Shown here piece by piece: positions 1 to 8,537 of a stretch of 64,000 nt of DNA. Below the pieces are notes generated by a model that made no database searches, had not been told where the DNA came from, and was given only the letters and a program-made list of their open reading frames with translations. Position numbers and translations under genes: made by a program. Position 1 is the first letter of the stretch. Every line of letters begins with the position of its first letter. This stretch comes from Pseudomonas sp. UBA4617 (lineage in GTDB: Bacteria; Pseudomonadota; Gammaproteobacteria; Pseudomonadales; Pseudomonadaceae): positions 1 to 64,000 of the forward strand of contig NZ_DGIR01000022.1 of assembly GCF_002386445.1 (NCBI RefSeq), written 5' to 3'.

Positions 1-2231
1 CCGGCAATGCCGGGGTCGGCACCACCGACTCCAACAACTATGCCATCGACACCCAGCGCCCGACGGCCAGCATCGTGGTTGCCGATAGCCAGCTGAGTAT
101 CGGCCAGACCAGCCTGGTGACCATCACCTTCAATGAAGCGGTAACCGGACTGTCCCTGGCCCAGCTCCAGGCCGATAACGGCGTGCTGAGTAACCTGGCA
201 AGCAGCGATGGTGGTATCACCTGGACGGCCACCTTGACGCCAACCACCGGCAGCCAGAGCAACGGCAACCGCGTCCACCTGGATGTCAGCTCGGTTACCG
301 ACGGCCAAGGCAATCACGGCGACAGCCCGGCGCAATCCAACGCCTATCTCGTCGATACCCGCGCCCCGAGCGTAACCAGCGTCGGCGGTCCGGTTGGCGG
401 TGTGACCTACAATGCCGGAGATGCTCTGGTGTTCGTGGTCAATGCCAGTGAGGCCGTGGAAGTCAATGGCTCGCCACGGTTGCTGCTGGATGTGGGCGGG
501 CGTGCGGCATATGCCGAGCTGGTAGCCGGCGCAGGCACGGCGACCCTGGTGTTCCAGTACATCGTCCAGGCCGGCGACAACGACAGCGACGGCATCAGCG
601 TGACCGGCCTGGCGGCCAACGGTGCGGCCTTGAACGACGCCCTTGGCAACGCCATGAACCTCACGCTGAACAACATTGCCGATATGCACCAGGTGCTGGT
701 CGACACCCAGGCACCGACCGCGCTTGCCATCGTCACCCTCGACCCATCGCCAAGCAATGCACAGAGCGTGCGCTTCACCGTGACCTTCAGCGAACGCGTC
801 AATGGCGTGGACCTGAGTGACTTCAGCCTGGCCAGCAGCGGTTCCGCCAGCAGTACGTTGAGCGGCCTGCGCCAGCTCGGCGAAGGTGTCTACGAAATCA
901 CCGTCAGTGGCGTGAGCGGCACCGGCACCTTGGGGCTGAACCTCAAGGCCAACGGTACCGGCATCGGCGACGTCGCCGGCAACCTGCTCGGTGGCGGCCT
1001 GGTGGGCGCGGCCTACAGCATCGATCGCGACGCGCCCAGGGTAAGCAGTGTCGGCGTGCCGGCCGGGGTCGCCTACAACGCGGGTGATGTCCTGACCTTC
1101 GTGGTCAATACCAGCGAAGCGGTCATCGTCGATGGCGTTCCACAGCTGGCGCTGGACATTGGTGGGCGTACGGTGTTTGCCGATTTCGTCGCCGGATCGG
1201 CGACCACCACGCTGGTGTTCCAGTACCGCATCCAGGCCGGCGACAACGATGCCGATGGCGTGCAGGTACTGGGCCTTTCGGCCAATGGTGCGACCCTGCA
1301 CGATGCGCTCGGCAATGCGCTGAACCCGGGGCTCAATGCAGTGGGGGACAGCGCCGGAGTGACTGTCGACACGCGTCTGCCAAGCGTCGAGTCGATCGTC
1401 CCGGTTCCGGTTTCCACGCCCGGCAGCCAAGCGTTCACGGTCACCTTCAGCGAGGAGGTCAGGGGTGTCGACCTGGCTGATTTCGAACTGGTAACGACCG
1501 GCAATGCCACGGGTACCTTGCAATCGCTGGTGCGTATCGATGGCCACACCTGGCAGGTCAATGTCGCTGCAGTGGCGGGCAGCGGCACGCTGGCACTGGC
1601 GCTGAAAGCCGCTGGCACCGGCATCAGTGACATTGCCGGGAATGCCGTGGTGGGCGGTTTCAGCGGCCAGGGCCAGGCATTGCCGTCCAGCGATGGCGAC
1701 CCGGAGTACCGCGCCTATCCGCCTGCAAAACCGGGCCTTCCCGGCTCGACTGCAGCGGTGCTCGCGCCGCTTGCAGCGCCGCTGCCGCCGTTCCAGTCGC
1801 CACTGGTACCACAACCATTGTTCGAGGTGCCGAGCCCGGGCGGTGGCTTGCCGACCGTTGGCGATATCTTCATTCGCAATGGTGCCTTGGCGCCGAGCTA
1901 CCTGGCCCAGGTTTTCGTGGGGCAGCACCATGCCATTGGCGATGGTTCGGGCGCAGGCTTCCTCGGCTTCGGCGGCGGCGATGCCAATGTGTTCGGGGCC
2001 AGCAGCCTGGCCAATATCTTCGACAAGACGCTGCCGGATGACGGCGGCCAGTACGAGCTGAACGGGGGTAAACCGTGGCGCCAGGGTGCCGATGCGGGGG
2101 CAGGCAAGGGCCTGTCCGGGGCACCGACCCTTGGCCAGCAACTGCAGGCCTTCAAGGACGGTGAGCAGCGCCAGGTCAGCAAGCTGGCCCAGGCGCTGGA
2201 ACAGATCGAGGCAGCTGCACCTCAGGCGTGA
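1..2231 (+). CDS. Ig-like repeat surface/secreted protein, C-terminal part
   Basis: The frame is already open at the left edge, so only the C-terminal ~743 residues are seen. The visible part begins with one Ig-like domain with a VTITFNEAV core, followed by two copies of a two-domain unit of about 223 residues (roughly 358-1026 and 1027-1668). Each unit has an A-type domain (YNAGD..FVVN.SEAV..GGR..FQY..QAGDND) and a B-type domain (FTVTFSE.V.GVDL.DF...GTG..L..LKA.GTGI.D.AGN). Each domain is introduced by a D(T/R).(A/L)P linker. A proline-rich hinge (1680-1850) and a glycine-rich tail follow. This build is typical of large bacterial adhesins or type I exported proteins. No RTX nonapeptide array is visible in the tail. 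The next gene is a TolC-family protein, which suggests dedicated export. The ligand and total size are unknown. Confidence 0.8.
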   Translation, partial: GNAGVGTTDSNNYAIDTQRPTASIVVADSQLSIGQTSLVTITFNEAVTGLSLAQLQADNGVLSNLASSDGGITWTATLTPTTGSQSNGNRVHLDVSSVTDGQGNHGDSPAQSNAYLVDTRAPSVTSVGGPVGGVTYNAGDALVFVVNASEAVEVNGSPRLLLDVGGRAAYAELVAGAGTATLVFQYIVQAGDNDSDGISVTGLAANGAALNDALGNAMNLTLNNIADMHQVLVDTQAPTALAIVTLDPSPSNAQSVRFTVTFSERVNGVDLSDFSLASSGSASSTLSGLRQLGEGVYEITVSGVSGTGTLGLNLKANGTGIGDVAGNLLGGGLVGAAYSIDRDAPRVSSVGVPAGVAYNAGDVLTFVVNTSEAVIVDGVPQLALDIGGRTVFADFVAGSATTTLVFQYRIQAGDNDADGVQVLGLSANGATLHDALGNALNPGLNAVGDSAGVTVDTRLPSVESIVPVPVSTPGSQAFTVTFSEEVRGVDLADFELVTTGNATGTLQSLVRIDGHTWQVNVAAVAGSGTLALALKAAGTGISDIAGNAVVGGFSGQGQALPSSDGDPEYRAYPPAKPGLPGSTAAVLAPLAAPLPPFQSPLVPQPLFEVPSPGGGLPTVGDIFIRNGALAPSYLAQVFVGQHHAIGDGSGAGFLGFGGGDANVFGASSLANIFDKTLPDDGGQYELNGGKPWRQGADAGAGKGLSGAPTLGQQLQAFKDGEQRQVSKLAQALEQIEAAAPQA

Positions 2232-2298
2232 GCGTTGGCCGTGAGGGCCGACAGACCAGAAAAACAAGCAATTTGCCGTGCCAAAGGGGGCGGAAGGG

Positions 2299-3795
2299 AT
2301 GAGTAAAGCGTCAAGGATATTTGCGGTGAGCCTGTTGGCATTGACGGTGACCGGTTGTGCCGTCAAGACCCAGCCGATCGAGCGCAGCGTCAGCGAGCAG
2401 CGGGCACGGCAGGATCTGGCCAGCATGTTCAAGGGCCAGGAGGCGTTGCAAGGCCCGCTGACACTGCACCAGGCGATGGCGCGGGCAGTCAAGTACAACC
2501 TGGAGGCTCGCCTGAAGGTCATGGAAGAAGCCCTGGCCCAGCGTCAGGTGGACCTGGCCACGTTCGACATGCTGCCCCGTATGGCTGCCTCCGCGGGCTA
2601 TGCCGGGCGCAGCAACGTCAGCGCTTCCAGCAGCCGCAGCGTGCTGACCAATACCCAATCCCTGGAACCCTCGACTTCCCAGGACCGCGACCGAGACGTG
2701 GCCGACCTGACCATGGTCTGGAACGTGCTGGATTTCGGCGTCAGCTATGTCAGTGCCAAGCAGCAGGGCGACCAGCGCCTGATCGTGCAGGAGCGCCGCC
2801 GCAAGGTGGTGCAGACCATCATCCAGGACGTGCGTTCGGCCTACTGGCGGGCAGTGGCCGCCGAGCGCCTGCTCAAGCAGATCGACACCTTGATGGTGCG
2901 CGTCGAGCAGGCTCGCGATAACAGCCAGCGCATGGGCGACCAGCGTATTGGTGACCCGATCCAGGCGCTGACCTACCAGCGTTCGCTGATCGAGGCGACG
3001 CGCCAGCTGGAAGAGCAGCGCCGGGCCTTGTCGTTGGCCAAGACCGAACTGGGCGCGTTGATCAATCTGCCGCCGGGCAGTGAACTGAGCCTGGCGGAGA
3101 ACACCGATTATGCTGTGCCCGAACTGAAGGTGGGCCTGGACAGCCTGGAACAGCAGGCCTTGGCATCGCGCCCGGAACTGCGCGAGCAGGACTACCAGGC
3201 GCGCATCAGCGCCGCCGAGGTGCGCAAATCGATGCTGCGCATGCTGCCGGGGCTGGAATTCTCCGCAGGAGGCCATTACGACAGTAACAGCTTCCTGACC
3301 AACCAGCACTGGGCCGACTATGGCGTGAAAGTCACCTGGAACCTGTTCAACGTGCTGTCTGGCCCTGCTTCGATCGATGTCGCCAAGGCTGGCGAGCAGG
3401 TGGTCGAGGCGCGCCGCCAGGCGATGTCGATGGCCATCCTGGCCCAGCTGTACGTGGCCAATGCCAACTTCAGCGAGGCCCGCCGGCAATTCGTCACCAG
3501 CCAGCAGCTGGTGCTTCTCGACCAGCAGATCGTCGAGCAGCTGCGCAACCGCCATCAGGCCGAAGGCATCGGCGAGCTGGAACTGATCCAGGGCGAGCTG
3601 AACGCCTTGCAGGCTGACCTGCGGCGCGACCTGGCCTATGCCGAGTTACGTAACAGTTATGGGCAACTGTTCGCCAGTGCCGGGCTGGACCCGCTGCCGG
3701 CGACCCTGCCGTCCGGCGAGCTTGCCGACATTGCCCAAGCCCTGAGCAGCAGCGAGGCGCGCTGGCAGCAAGGGGACATCACACCGGGGACCTGA
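2299..3795 (+). CDS. TolC-family outer-membrane efflux/secretion lipoprotein
   Basis: About 498 residues, the usual size for an outer-membrane factor. The start ATG is preceded by AGGGGG eight bases upstream; a GTG 21 bases earlier has no better site. The N-terminus is a short hydrophobic signal ending in VTGC, a lipobox with the acylated Cys near residue 20. The body is the duplicated helical OEP layout: 'LTLHQAMARAVKYNLEA' opens the first half, and 'RPELREQDYQARISAAEVRKS' opens the second with a later 'VTWNLFNVLSG' strand. It would form the outer-membrane channel of a tripartite exporter. It lies 67 bases after the Ig-like protein and is probably co-transcribed, so I infer it is the channel for that protein. 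The ABC and membrane-fusion partners would have to lie outside the window. A drug-efflux role cannot be excluded. Confidence 0.82.
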   Translation: MSKASRIFAVSLLALTVTGCAVKTQPIERSVSEQRARQDLASMFKGQEALQGPLTLHQAMARAVKYNLEARLKVMEEALAQRQVDLATFDMLPRMAASAGYAGRSNVSASSSRSVLTNTQSLEPSTSQDRDRDVADLTMVWNVLDFGVSYVSAKQQGDQRLIVQERRRKVVQTIIQDVRSAYWRAVAAERLLKQIDTLMVRVEQARDNSQRMGDQRIGDPIQALTYQRSLIEATRQLEEQRRALSLAKTELGALINLPPGSELSLAENTDYAVPELKVGLDSLEQQALASRPELREQDYQARISAAEVRKSMLRMLPGLEFSAGGHYDSNSFLTNQHWADYGVKVTWNLFNVLSGPASIDVAKAGEQVVEARRQAMSMAILAQLYVANANFSEARRQFVTSQQLVLLDQQIVEQLRNRHQAEGIGELELIQGELNALQADLRRDLAYAELRNSYGQLFASAGLDPLPATLPSGELADIAQALSSSEARWQQGDITPGT

Positions 3796-4414
3796 GCCCC
3801 GTTACCGAGCCGGCCGGGGCGACCTGCTGCCCCGGCACCTGCGCGACTGCCTGATGCAGAACATGCGCCTGCACATAGCGCAGCAGCTGTTGTTGCGCCA
3901 TTTCTGCTGCGACGCCGGCAGTGTCCAGCACCAGCTCGGCGTGCAGCGGTGTCTCATAAGGTGCATCGATGCCGGTGAACCCCCGCAGTTCACCAGCCCT
4001 TGCCCGTCGATACAGGCCCTTGGGGTCACGTGCCTCGCAGGTTGCCAGGTCGGCGCTGACATGCACCTCATGAAACCCCGTTTTGCACGCCTTGCGCGCG
4101 GCGGCGCGATCGGCGCGATAGGGGGAAATGAGCGCGGCGATGCAGATCAGGCCGGCATCGGCGAACAATGCGGCCACCTCGCCGGCACGGCGAATGTTTT
4201 CATGCCGGTCGGCGGGGGAAAAGCCAAGGTCGGCGTTCAGGCCGGCGCGCAGTGCATCGCCATCAAGCACATAGCTGGCGTGTCCCAGCGCATTCAGGCT
4301 GCAGGCCAGGGCTGTGGCCAGGGTTGATTTGCCTGCACCGGACAGGCCGGTCAGCCAGATAACCGCACCACGTCGGCTCGGCTGGGGCTGGTGCTCGCTT
4401 GCGGCAATGGGCAC
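3779..4414 (-). CDS. cysC: Adenylylsulfate (APS) kinase
   Basis: A 211-residue protein that phosphorylates adenylylsulfate to PAPS in sulfate activation. It has a P-loop GLSGAGKS near residue 24 and the APS-binding stretch LDGDALRAGLNADLGFS..DR.ENIRR, followed by ISPYRADR, all hallmarks of CysC. I chose the GTG start because AGGAGGG sits six bases upstream; the frame extends 16 codons further without a ribosome site. It is a free-standing kinase, not fused to CysN. Its 3' end overlaps the 3' end of the convergent TolC gene by 17 bases. Stand-alone copies in this genus often sit in surface-polysaccharide or adhesin neighbourhoods; a link to the upstream secreted protein is speculation. Confidence 0.9.
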   Translation of the reverse strand: MPIAASEHQPQPSRRGAVIWLTGLSGAGKSTLATALACSLNALGHASYVLDGDALRAGLNADLGFSPADRHENIRRAGEVAALFADAGLICIAALISPYRADRAAARKACKTGFHEVHVSADLATCEARDPKGLYRRARAGELRGFTGIDAPYETPLHAELVLDTAGVAAEMAQQQLLRYVQAHVLHQAVAQVPGQQVAPAGSVTGLRSPV

Positions 4415-4631
4415 GTCGATCCCTCCTGATGGATAGGCCGAGTGTAGTGTGCCGCACGGCACGTGTCAGGCTACGTTTGTGGGGTAGGGCGTGGCTGGGG
4501 CTGTTTGCGTGGCGAGGCGTGATCAATTGTGCAAACGGTCAGCGGAACATTTGCACGTATGCGCTCTGTAGAATCAGTGACAGCGCATACAATCGCGTCC
4601 TTCCTCGTTAACCAGACAGGGCAAACCCTCC

Positions 4632-5795
4632 ATGGCGCTTGATCCACCCACAATGCTGACTATCTCGATCGCCCTGGCCGCTGCTGCAGCGTTGTACCTG
4701 GCGATCGAATGGCGCAGTGTCCGCGAGCCGCCGCTGCTGTTCTGGAGCGCAGGCTTTGCCACCATCGCGGTTGGTTCGACCCTGGCCTTGCTGCGCGGCA
4801 TCGGTTTGCTGCTGATCGGCATCTGGTTCGCCAATGGCTTGCTGGTGGTGGCGCACGGGCTGTTCCTGGTGGGCGTGTTGCGCTTCACCCAGGTGCGCCT
4901 GTCACCTCGCTGGTTGCTGCTGGTCCCGCTGTGGTTCGCCTTGCTGCTGTTGCCCGTGGGGCCACAGTGGTCGAACGTGATGTTGATGGCCAACTCGTTG
5001 CTGGTGGCACTGCTGACGCTCAAGGCCAGCCTGTTGTTGCGCCCGCATGGCCGGTCGCTGAGTGTTGGCGCGGTGCAGTTGCGCTATGTATTGCTGGTGC
5101 ACGGGCTGTTCTACCTGGCCAAGGCGATCATCGCGATCACCCCGGGTACGCTGATCGACCTGGCCACCTTCGGCGGGCTGATCATCCAGGTTTCCCTGGT
5201 GGAGGGGACGATGGCGATCATGCTGATCGCCTTGTCGATGACCGGCACGGTGCGCTACCGGCGCGAGGAGCGGATCGCCCGGCTGGCCGCGCGCGACCCA
5301 TTGACTGCGCTGTATAACCGGCGTGCCCTGGAGGTGCGTGCGGGGCATTTCTTCAAGGGTGTGAGCCCGGCGCAGCCCGGTGCCTTGCTGCTGATCGACA
5401 TCGACAATTTCAAACTGGTCAATGACCTGCACGGGCATGTGGCAGGTGACCGCTTGCTGGTTGCTCTGGCCGAGATGATCCGCACGCTGCTGCCCGAGCG
5501 CTCGCTGGCCGCACGCCTGGGCGGCGATGAATTTGTCATCCTGCTGTGGGGCTCGAGCAGCGAGCGCGTGCTGGAACTGGGCGGATTGCTGCGTGAGCAG
5601 TTCCAGCAGTTTGCCGGCAACACGGCACCCACGCCGCAGCCCGTCACGCTGAGCATTGGTGTCAATCTGTTCGATCAGCCGCCGGCAAGCCTGGCGGCGC
5701 TGATCGAGCAGGGGGATGTGGCGTTGTACCAGTCAAAGCGCAGTGGACGGGACAGTATACGTTTTGTCAAAAGGCCACTGGCCGACCTCGGCTGA
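4632..5795 (+). CDS. Membrane-anchored diguanylate cyclase (GGDEF)
   Basis: 387 residues. The first ~210 hold about six or seven hydrophobic segments (an integral-membrane sensor with no recognised ligand domain). A complete GGDEF domain follows: RDPLTALYNRRAL at the start, DIDNFKLVND.HGH..GD for metal and substrate binding, and an intact GGDEF near residue 297. It should make cyclic di-GMP from GTP. The inhibitory I-site (RxxD five residues before GGDEF) is not present: the equivalent residues read PERS, so product inhibition at that site is unlikely. There is no EAL domain. The gene is monocistronic between cysC (divergent) and ppnN (convergent). The signal it senses is unknown. Confidence 0.88.
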   Translation: MALDPPTMLTISIALAAAAALYLAIEWRSVREPPLLFWSAGFATIAVGSTLALLRGIGLLLIGIWFANGLLVVAHGLFLVGVLRFTQVRLSPRWLLLVPLWFALLLLPVGPQWSNVMLMANSLLVALLTLKASLLLRPHGRSLSVGAVQLRYVLLVHGLFYLAKAIIAITPGTLIDLATFGGLIIQVSLVEGTMAIMLIALSMTGTVRYRREERIARLAARDPLTALYNRRALEVRAGHFFKGVSPAQPGALLLIDIDNFKLVNDLHGHVAGDRLLVALAEMIRTLLPERSLAARLGGDEFVILLWGSSSERVLELGGLLREQFQQFAGNTAPTPQPVTLSIGVNLFDQPPASLAALIEQGDVALYQSKRSGRDSIRFVKRPLADLG

Positions 5796-5819
5796 AGGCC
5801 TGGCACAAGGCCTTCAGCC
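5790..5819. terminator. Bidirectional hairpin between convergent genes
   Basis: A perfect 12-base inverted repeat (GGCTGAAGGCCT / AGGCCTTCAGCC) with a six-base loop. The left arm contains the TGA stop of the diguanylate cyclase. There is no clear U-tract on either side, so it may act as a transcript-end stabiliser or weak two-way terminator for the cyclase and ppnN. Confidence 0.6.
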
Positions 5820-5858
5820 TGGGCCGCAACGACGCTGCGAAGAAACCCGGCGCCGGGG

Positions 5859-7232
5859 TCAGGTCACTACCTGGTAGCACGGTACGTACGCCGCGCCGCC
5901 GGGCAGCTTCATCCGGTGCTGGTCGACGAACGCCTGCAACAGCCGGCCGAGTGGGTCCAGCACGGCGCTGTCGCCACGGATCTGATACGGCCCGTGTTCC
6001 TCGATCAGGCGGATGCCCTTGTCCTTGACGTTGCCTGCAACTATGCCGGAGAACGCCCGGCGCAGGTTGGCGGCCAGTTCATGCGCAGGCAGTTCGCGCC
6101 GCAGGTCCAGGTCAGCCATGGCCTGGTGTGTTGGGTCGAACGGGCGCTGGAAGCTTTCTTCGATCTTCAGCAGCCAGTTGAAATGGAACGCATCGTTGCG
6201 CTCACGGCGGAACTGTTTGACCTCCTTGAGCCCCTCGACCATGTGTCGGGCCACTTCTGCCGGGTCGTCGATGATGATCTGGTACAGGCGATGTGCCGCT
6301 TCACCAAGCGTGGCGCCGACGAAGGCGTGCAATTGTTGCAGGTACGGCTCGGCACTGCGCGGGCCGGTGAGCACCACCGGGAACGGCAGGTCCTGGTTGT
6401 CCGGGTGCATGAGGATACCCAGCAGGTAGAGGAATTCCTCGGCCGTACCGGCGCCGCCCGGGAAGATGATGATGCCGTGGCCGACACGGACAAAGGCTTC
6501 CAGGCGCTTCTCGATGTCCGGCAGGATCACCAGTTCGTTGACGATCGGGTTGGGTGCCTCGGCGGCAATGATCCCTGGCTCGGTAAGGCCCAGGTAGCGG
6601 CTGCCGTGCATGCGCTGCTTGGCGTGGGCAATGGTTGCGCCTTTCATCGGGCCCTTCATCACGCCCGGGCCGCAGCCGGTGCAAACGTCCAGTTTGCGCA
6701 GGCCCAGTTCGTGGCCGACCTTCTTGGTGTACTGGTATTCTTCGCTGCTGATCGAATGGCCGCCCCAGCACACTACCATCTTCGGCTCCACGCCCGGGCG
6801 CAGGGTGCGGGCGTTGCGCAGCAGGTGGAACACGTAGTCGGTGATGCCCTGGGAGCTTTCCAGGTCGATGCGCTGGCTGGCCAGCTCGCTTTCGGTGTAG
6901 ACGATGTCGCGCAGGGCGCTGAACAGCATTTCACGGGTACTGGCGATCATCTCGCCATCGACGAAGGCGTCGGCTGGGGCATTCAGCAACTCCAGGCGCA
7001 CGCCACGGTCCTGTTGGTGGATACGTACTTCGAAGTCCTGGTAGGCCTCGAGGATGGTCTTGGCATTGTCGACATGGGCGCCGGTGTTGAGGATGGCCAG
7101 GGCGCACTGGCGAAACAGGGTGTAAAGGCTTCCGGTACCGACTTCACTCAGCTGCTGCACTTCACGTTGTGACAGCGTCTCCAGGCTGCCTTTGGGGCTG
7201 ACGGATGCATTGATGACATGGCGTTGGGGCAT
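5859..7232 (-). CDS. ppnN: Pyrimidine/purine nucleotide 5'-monophosphate nucleosidase
   Basis: 457 residues, matching the E. coli PpnN (YgdH) length of about 454. The enzyme cleaves nucleoside 5'-monophosphates to base plus ribose 5-phosphate and helps balance nucleotide pools under (p)ppGpp control. The central LOG-type Rossmann domain shows the CTGCGPGVMKGPMKGA glycine-rich stretch, LTEPGIIAAEAPNPIVN, and FPGGAGTAEEFLYLLGIL, which matches the PGGxGTxxE signature of phosphoribohydrolases. The N- and C-terminal extensions specific to PpnN are both present. The start is the ATG beginning MPQRHVINASVSPKG. It is transcribed alone, with a 132-base gap to the next gene upstream. Confidence 0.93.
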   Translation of the reverse strand: MPQRHVINASVSPKGSLETLSQREVQQLSEVGTGSLYTLFRQCALAILNTGAHVDNAKTILEAYQDFEVRIHQQDRGVRLELLNAPADAFVDGEMIASTREMLFSALRDIVYTESELASQRIDLESSQGITDYVFHLLRNARTLRPGVEPKMVVCWGGHSISSEEYQYTKKVGHELGLRKLDVCTGCGPGVMKGPMKGATIAHAKQRMHGSRYLGLTEPGIIAAEAPNPIVNELVILPDIEKRLEAFVRVGHGIIIFPGGAGTAEEFLYLLGILMHPDNQDLPFPVVLTGPRSAEPYLQQLHAFVGATLGEAAHRLYQIIIDDPAEVARHMVEGLKEVKQFRRERNDAFHFNWLLKIEESFQRPFDPTHQAMADLDLRRELPAHELAANLRRAFSGIVAGNVKDKGIRLIEEHGPYQIRGDSAVLDPLGRLLQAFVDQHRMKLPGGAAYVPCYQVVT

Positions 7233-7364
7233 CTAAGTCTTTCCTGTGCGGGTAAAACATCCTTCTTTGACAACACCATACCGAGAAATTGGAGCGGCAA
7301 CGAGGGGAATACCAAAAAAGCTTGAGACCTGGTTGGCTACTTCGCCGGTAAATCAGCGCTCACC

Positions 7365-8426
7365 TCATCCCAGCAACTTCTGTACGCCGAGGGTGATTGC
7401 CAGCCCACCCCCGATCAGCCACAGGTTCAGGATCGCTCCGGTGGCCAGTGCCCGCGGCCCGGCCTGGCGGATCTGGCTGAAGCGTGTTTCCATGCCCAGC
7501 GCGGTCATGGCCATGGTCAGGGCGAAGGTATCCAGGCTGTTGATGGCCTGTGTCACGCCGCCCGGCAGCAACTGGGAGGAATTGACCAGCACCAGTGCAA
7601 GGAAGCCGAAGGCGAACCAGGGCATGGCAATGCGCCCGTTGCCCTGTGCCTGGCCCGGCTGGCGTGTACGGCTGATCCACAACCCTGCCAACAGCAGCAC
7701 CGGCACCAGCAGCATCACCCGGGTCATCTTGACGATCGTGGCGATATGCGTGGCATCGGCGCTGACATTGCTGGCCGCGCCAACCACCTGCGCCACCTCG
7801 TGAAGGGTGCCGCCGAGGAACAGGCCAGCGCCCAGGGTATCCAGCTGTAGCCAGCCGGCGTTGATCGCCAACGGGTAGAGGAACATCGACAGGGTGCCGA
7901 ACAGCACCACGCTACCGACCGCCATGGCACTCTTGTGCGGGGCGCTGCGCAGGGCCGATTCGAACGCCAGTACCGCAGCCGCGCCGCATATGGCGCTGCC
8001 GGCAGCGGTCAGCAAGGCGCTGTCGCGGTCCAGCTTGAACACCTTCATGCCGCACCACAGGCCGATCAGCAGGGTGCTGGCTACCACCAGCAATGACACG
8101 ATTAGCCCCGCCCAGCCGACTTCGGCGATTTCCTGCAGGCTGACCCGCAGGCCGAAACAGGCAACGGCAATGCGCAACAGGCCGCGCGCGGAAAAGTTGA
8201 TGCCTGCCGCCCAGCTTGCGGGCACACCGTCGCGCAGTGCGTTGGCGTAAAGCGCACCGGCGACGATACCGACAATCAGCGGGCTGATACCCAGGCTGGC
8301 GATGGCAGGCAGGGCGGCCAGTTGGGTGACCGCAAACGCGAACAACGCGACGAACAGAATGCCATTGAGCCGCCCGCGGGTGGAGAGGGTGGGTGCAATA
8401 GCGGGGTTGGACGTTACCGTGGCCAT
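7365..8426 (-). CDS. YeiH/YadS-type putative sulfate exporter family membrane protein
   Basis: 353 residues with about ten hydrophobic segments, beginning after a short cytosolic tail (GRLNGILFVALFAFAVTQLA). Features of the UPF0324/YeiH family are visible: GISPLIVGIVAGALYAN, INFSARGLLRIAVACFGLRVS, and a 'TAAGSAICGAAAVLAFE' stretch. Family members are annotated as putative sulfate or organic-anion exporters; the true substrate is unproven. It is divergent from a LysR regulator 111 bases away, the same arrangement as yeiH/yeiE in enterics, so regulation by that LysR is likely. Confidence 0.85.
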   Translation of the reverse strand: MATVTSNPAIAPTLSTRGRLNGILFVALFAFAVTQLAALPAIASLGISPLIVGIVAGALYANALRDGVPASWAAGINFSARGLLRIAVACFGLRVSLQEIAEVGWAGLIVSLLVVASTLLIGLWCGMKVFKLDRDSALLTAAGSAICGAAAVLAFESALRSAPHKSAMAVGSVVLFGTLSMFLYPLAINAGWLQLDTLGAGLFLGGTLHEVAQVVGAASNVSADATHIATIVKMTRVMLLVPVLLLAGLWISRTRQPGQAQGNGRIAMPWFAFGFLALVLVNSSQLLPGGVTQAINSLDTFALTMAMTALGMETRFSQIRQAGPRALATGAILNLWLIGGGLAITLGVQKLLG

Positions 8427-8472
8427 GTGAGTCCTCCGGGAGGGTGTTTCGACATGGCTTACGTTAATCCGG

Positions 8473-8486
8473 TTATAAGCTTATAA
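8473..8486. promoter_or_regulatory. Candidate LysR operator palindrome
   Basis: A perfect 14-base palindrome TTATAAGCTTATAA lies between the divergent yeiH-like exporter (start 8426) and the LysR gene (start 8538), where a shared operator is expected. It is followed by an A-run and AT-rich DNA. Binding is inferred from position only. Confidence 0.5.
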
Positions 8487-8537
8487 AAAATCGTAATTTG
8501 AAATGGCAAATATCCGTGAACCTGATATTTTTGACTA

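Noticed and set aside
4399..4611. Short plus-strand frame in the cysC/diguanylate cyclase promoter region
   Set aside because: Overlaps the cysC start and its ribosome site; no protein features.
5916..7172. 418-residue open frame opposite ppnN
   Set aside because: Shadow of ppnN; no ribosome site and composition is that of a reversed GC-rich gene.
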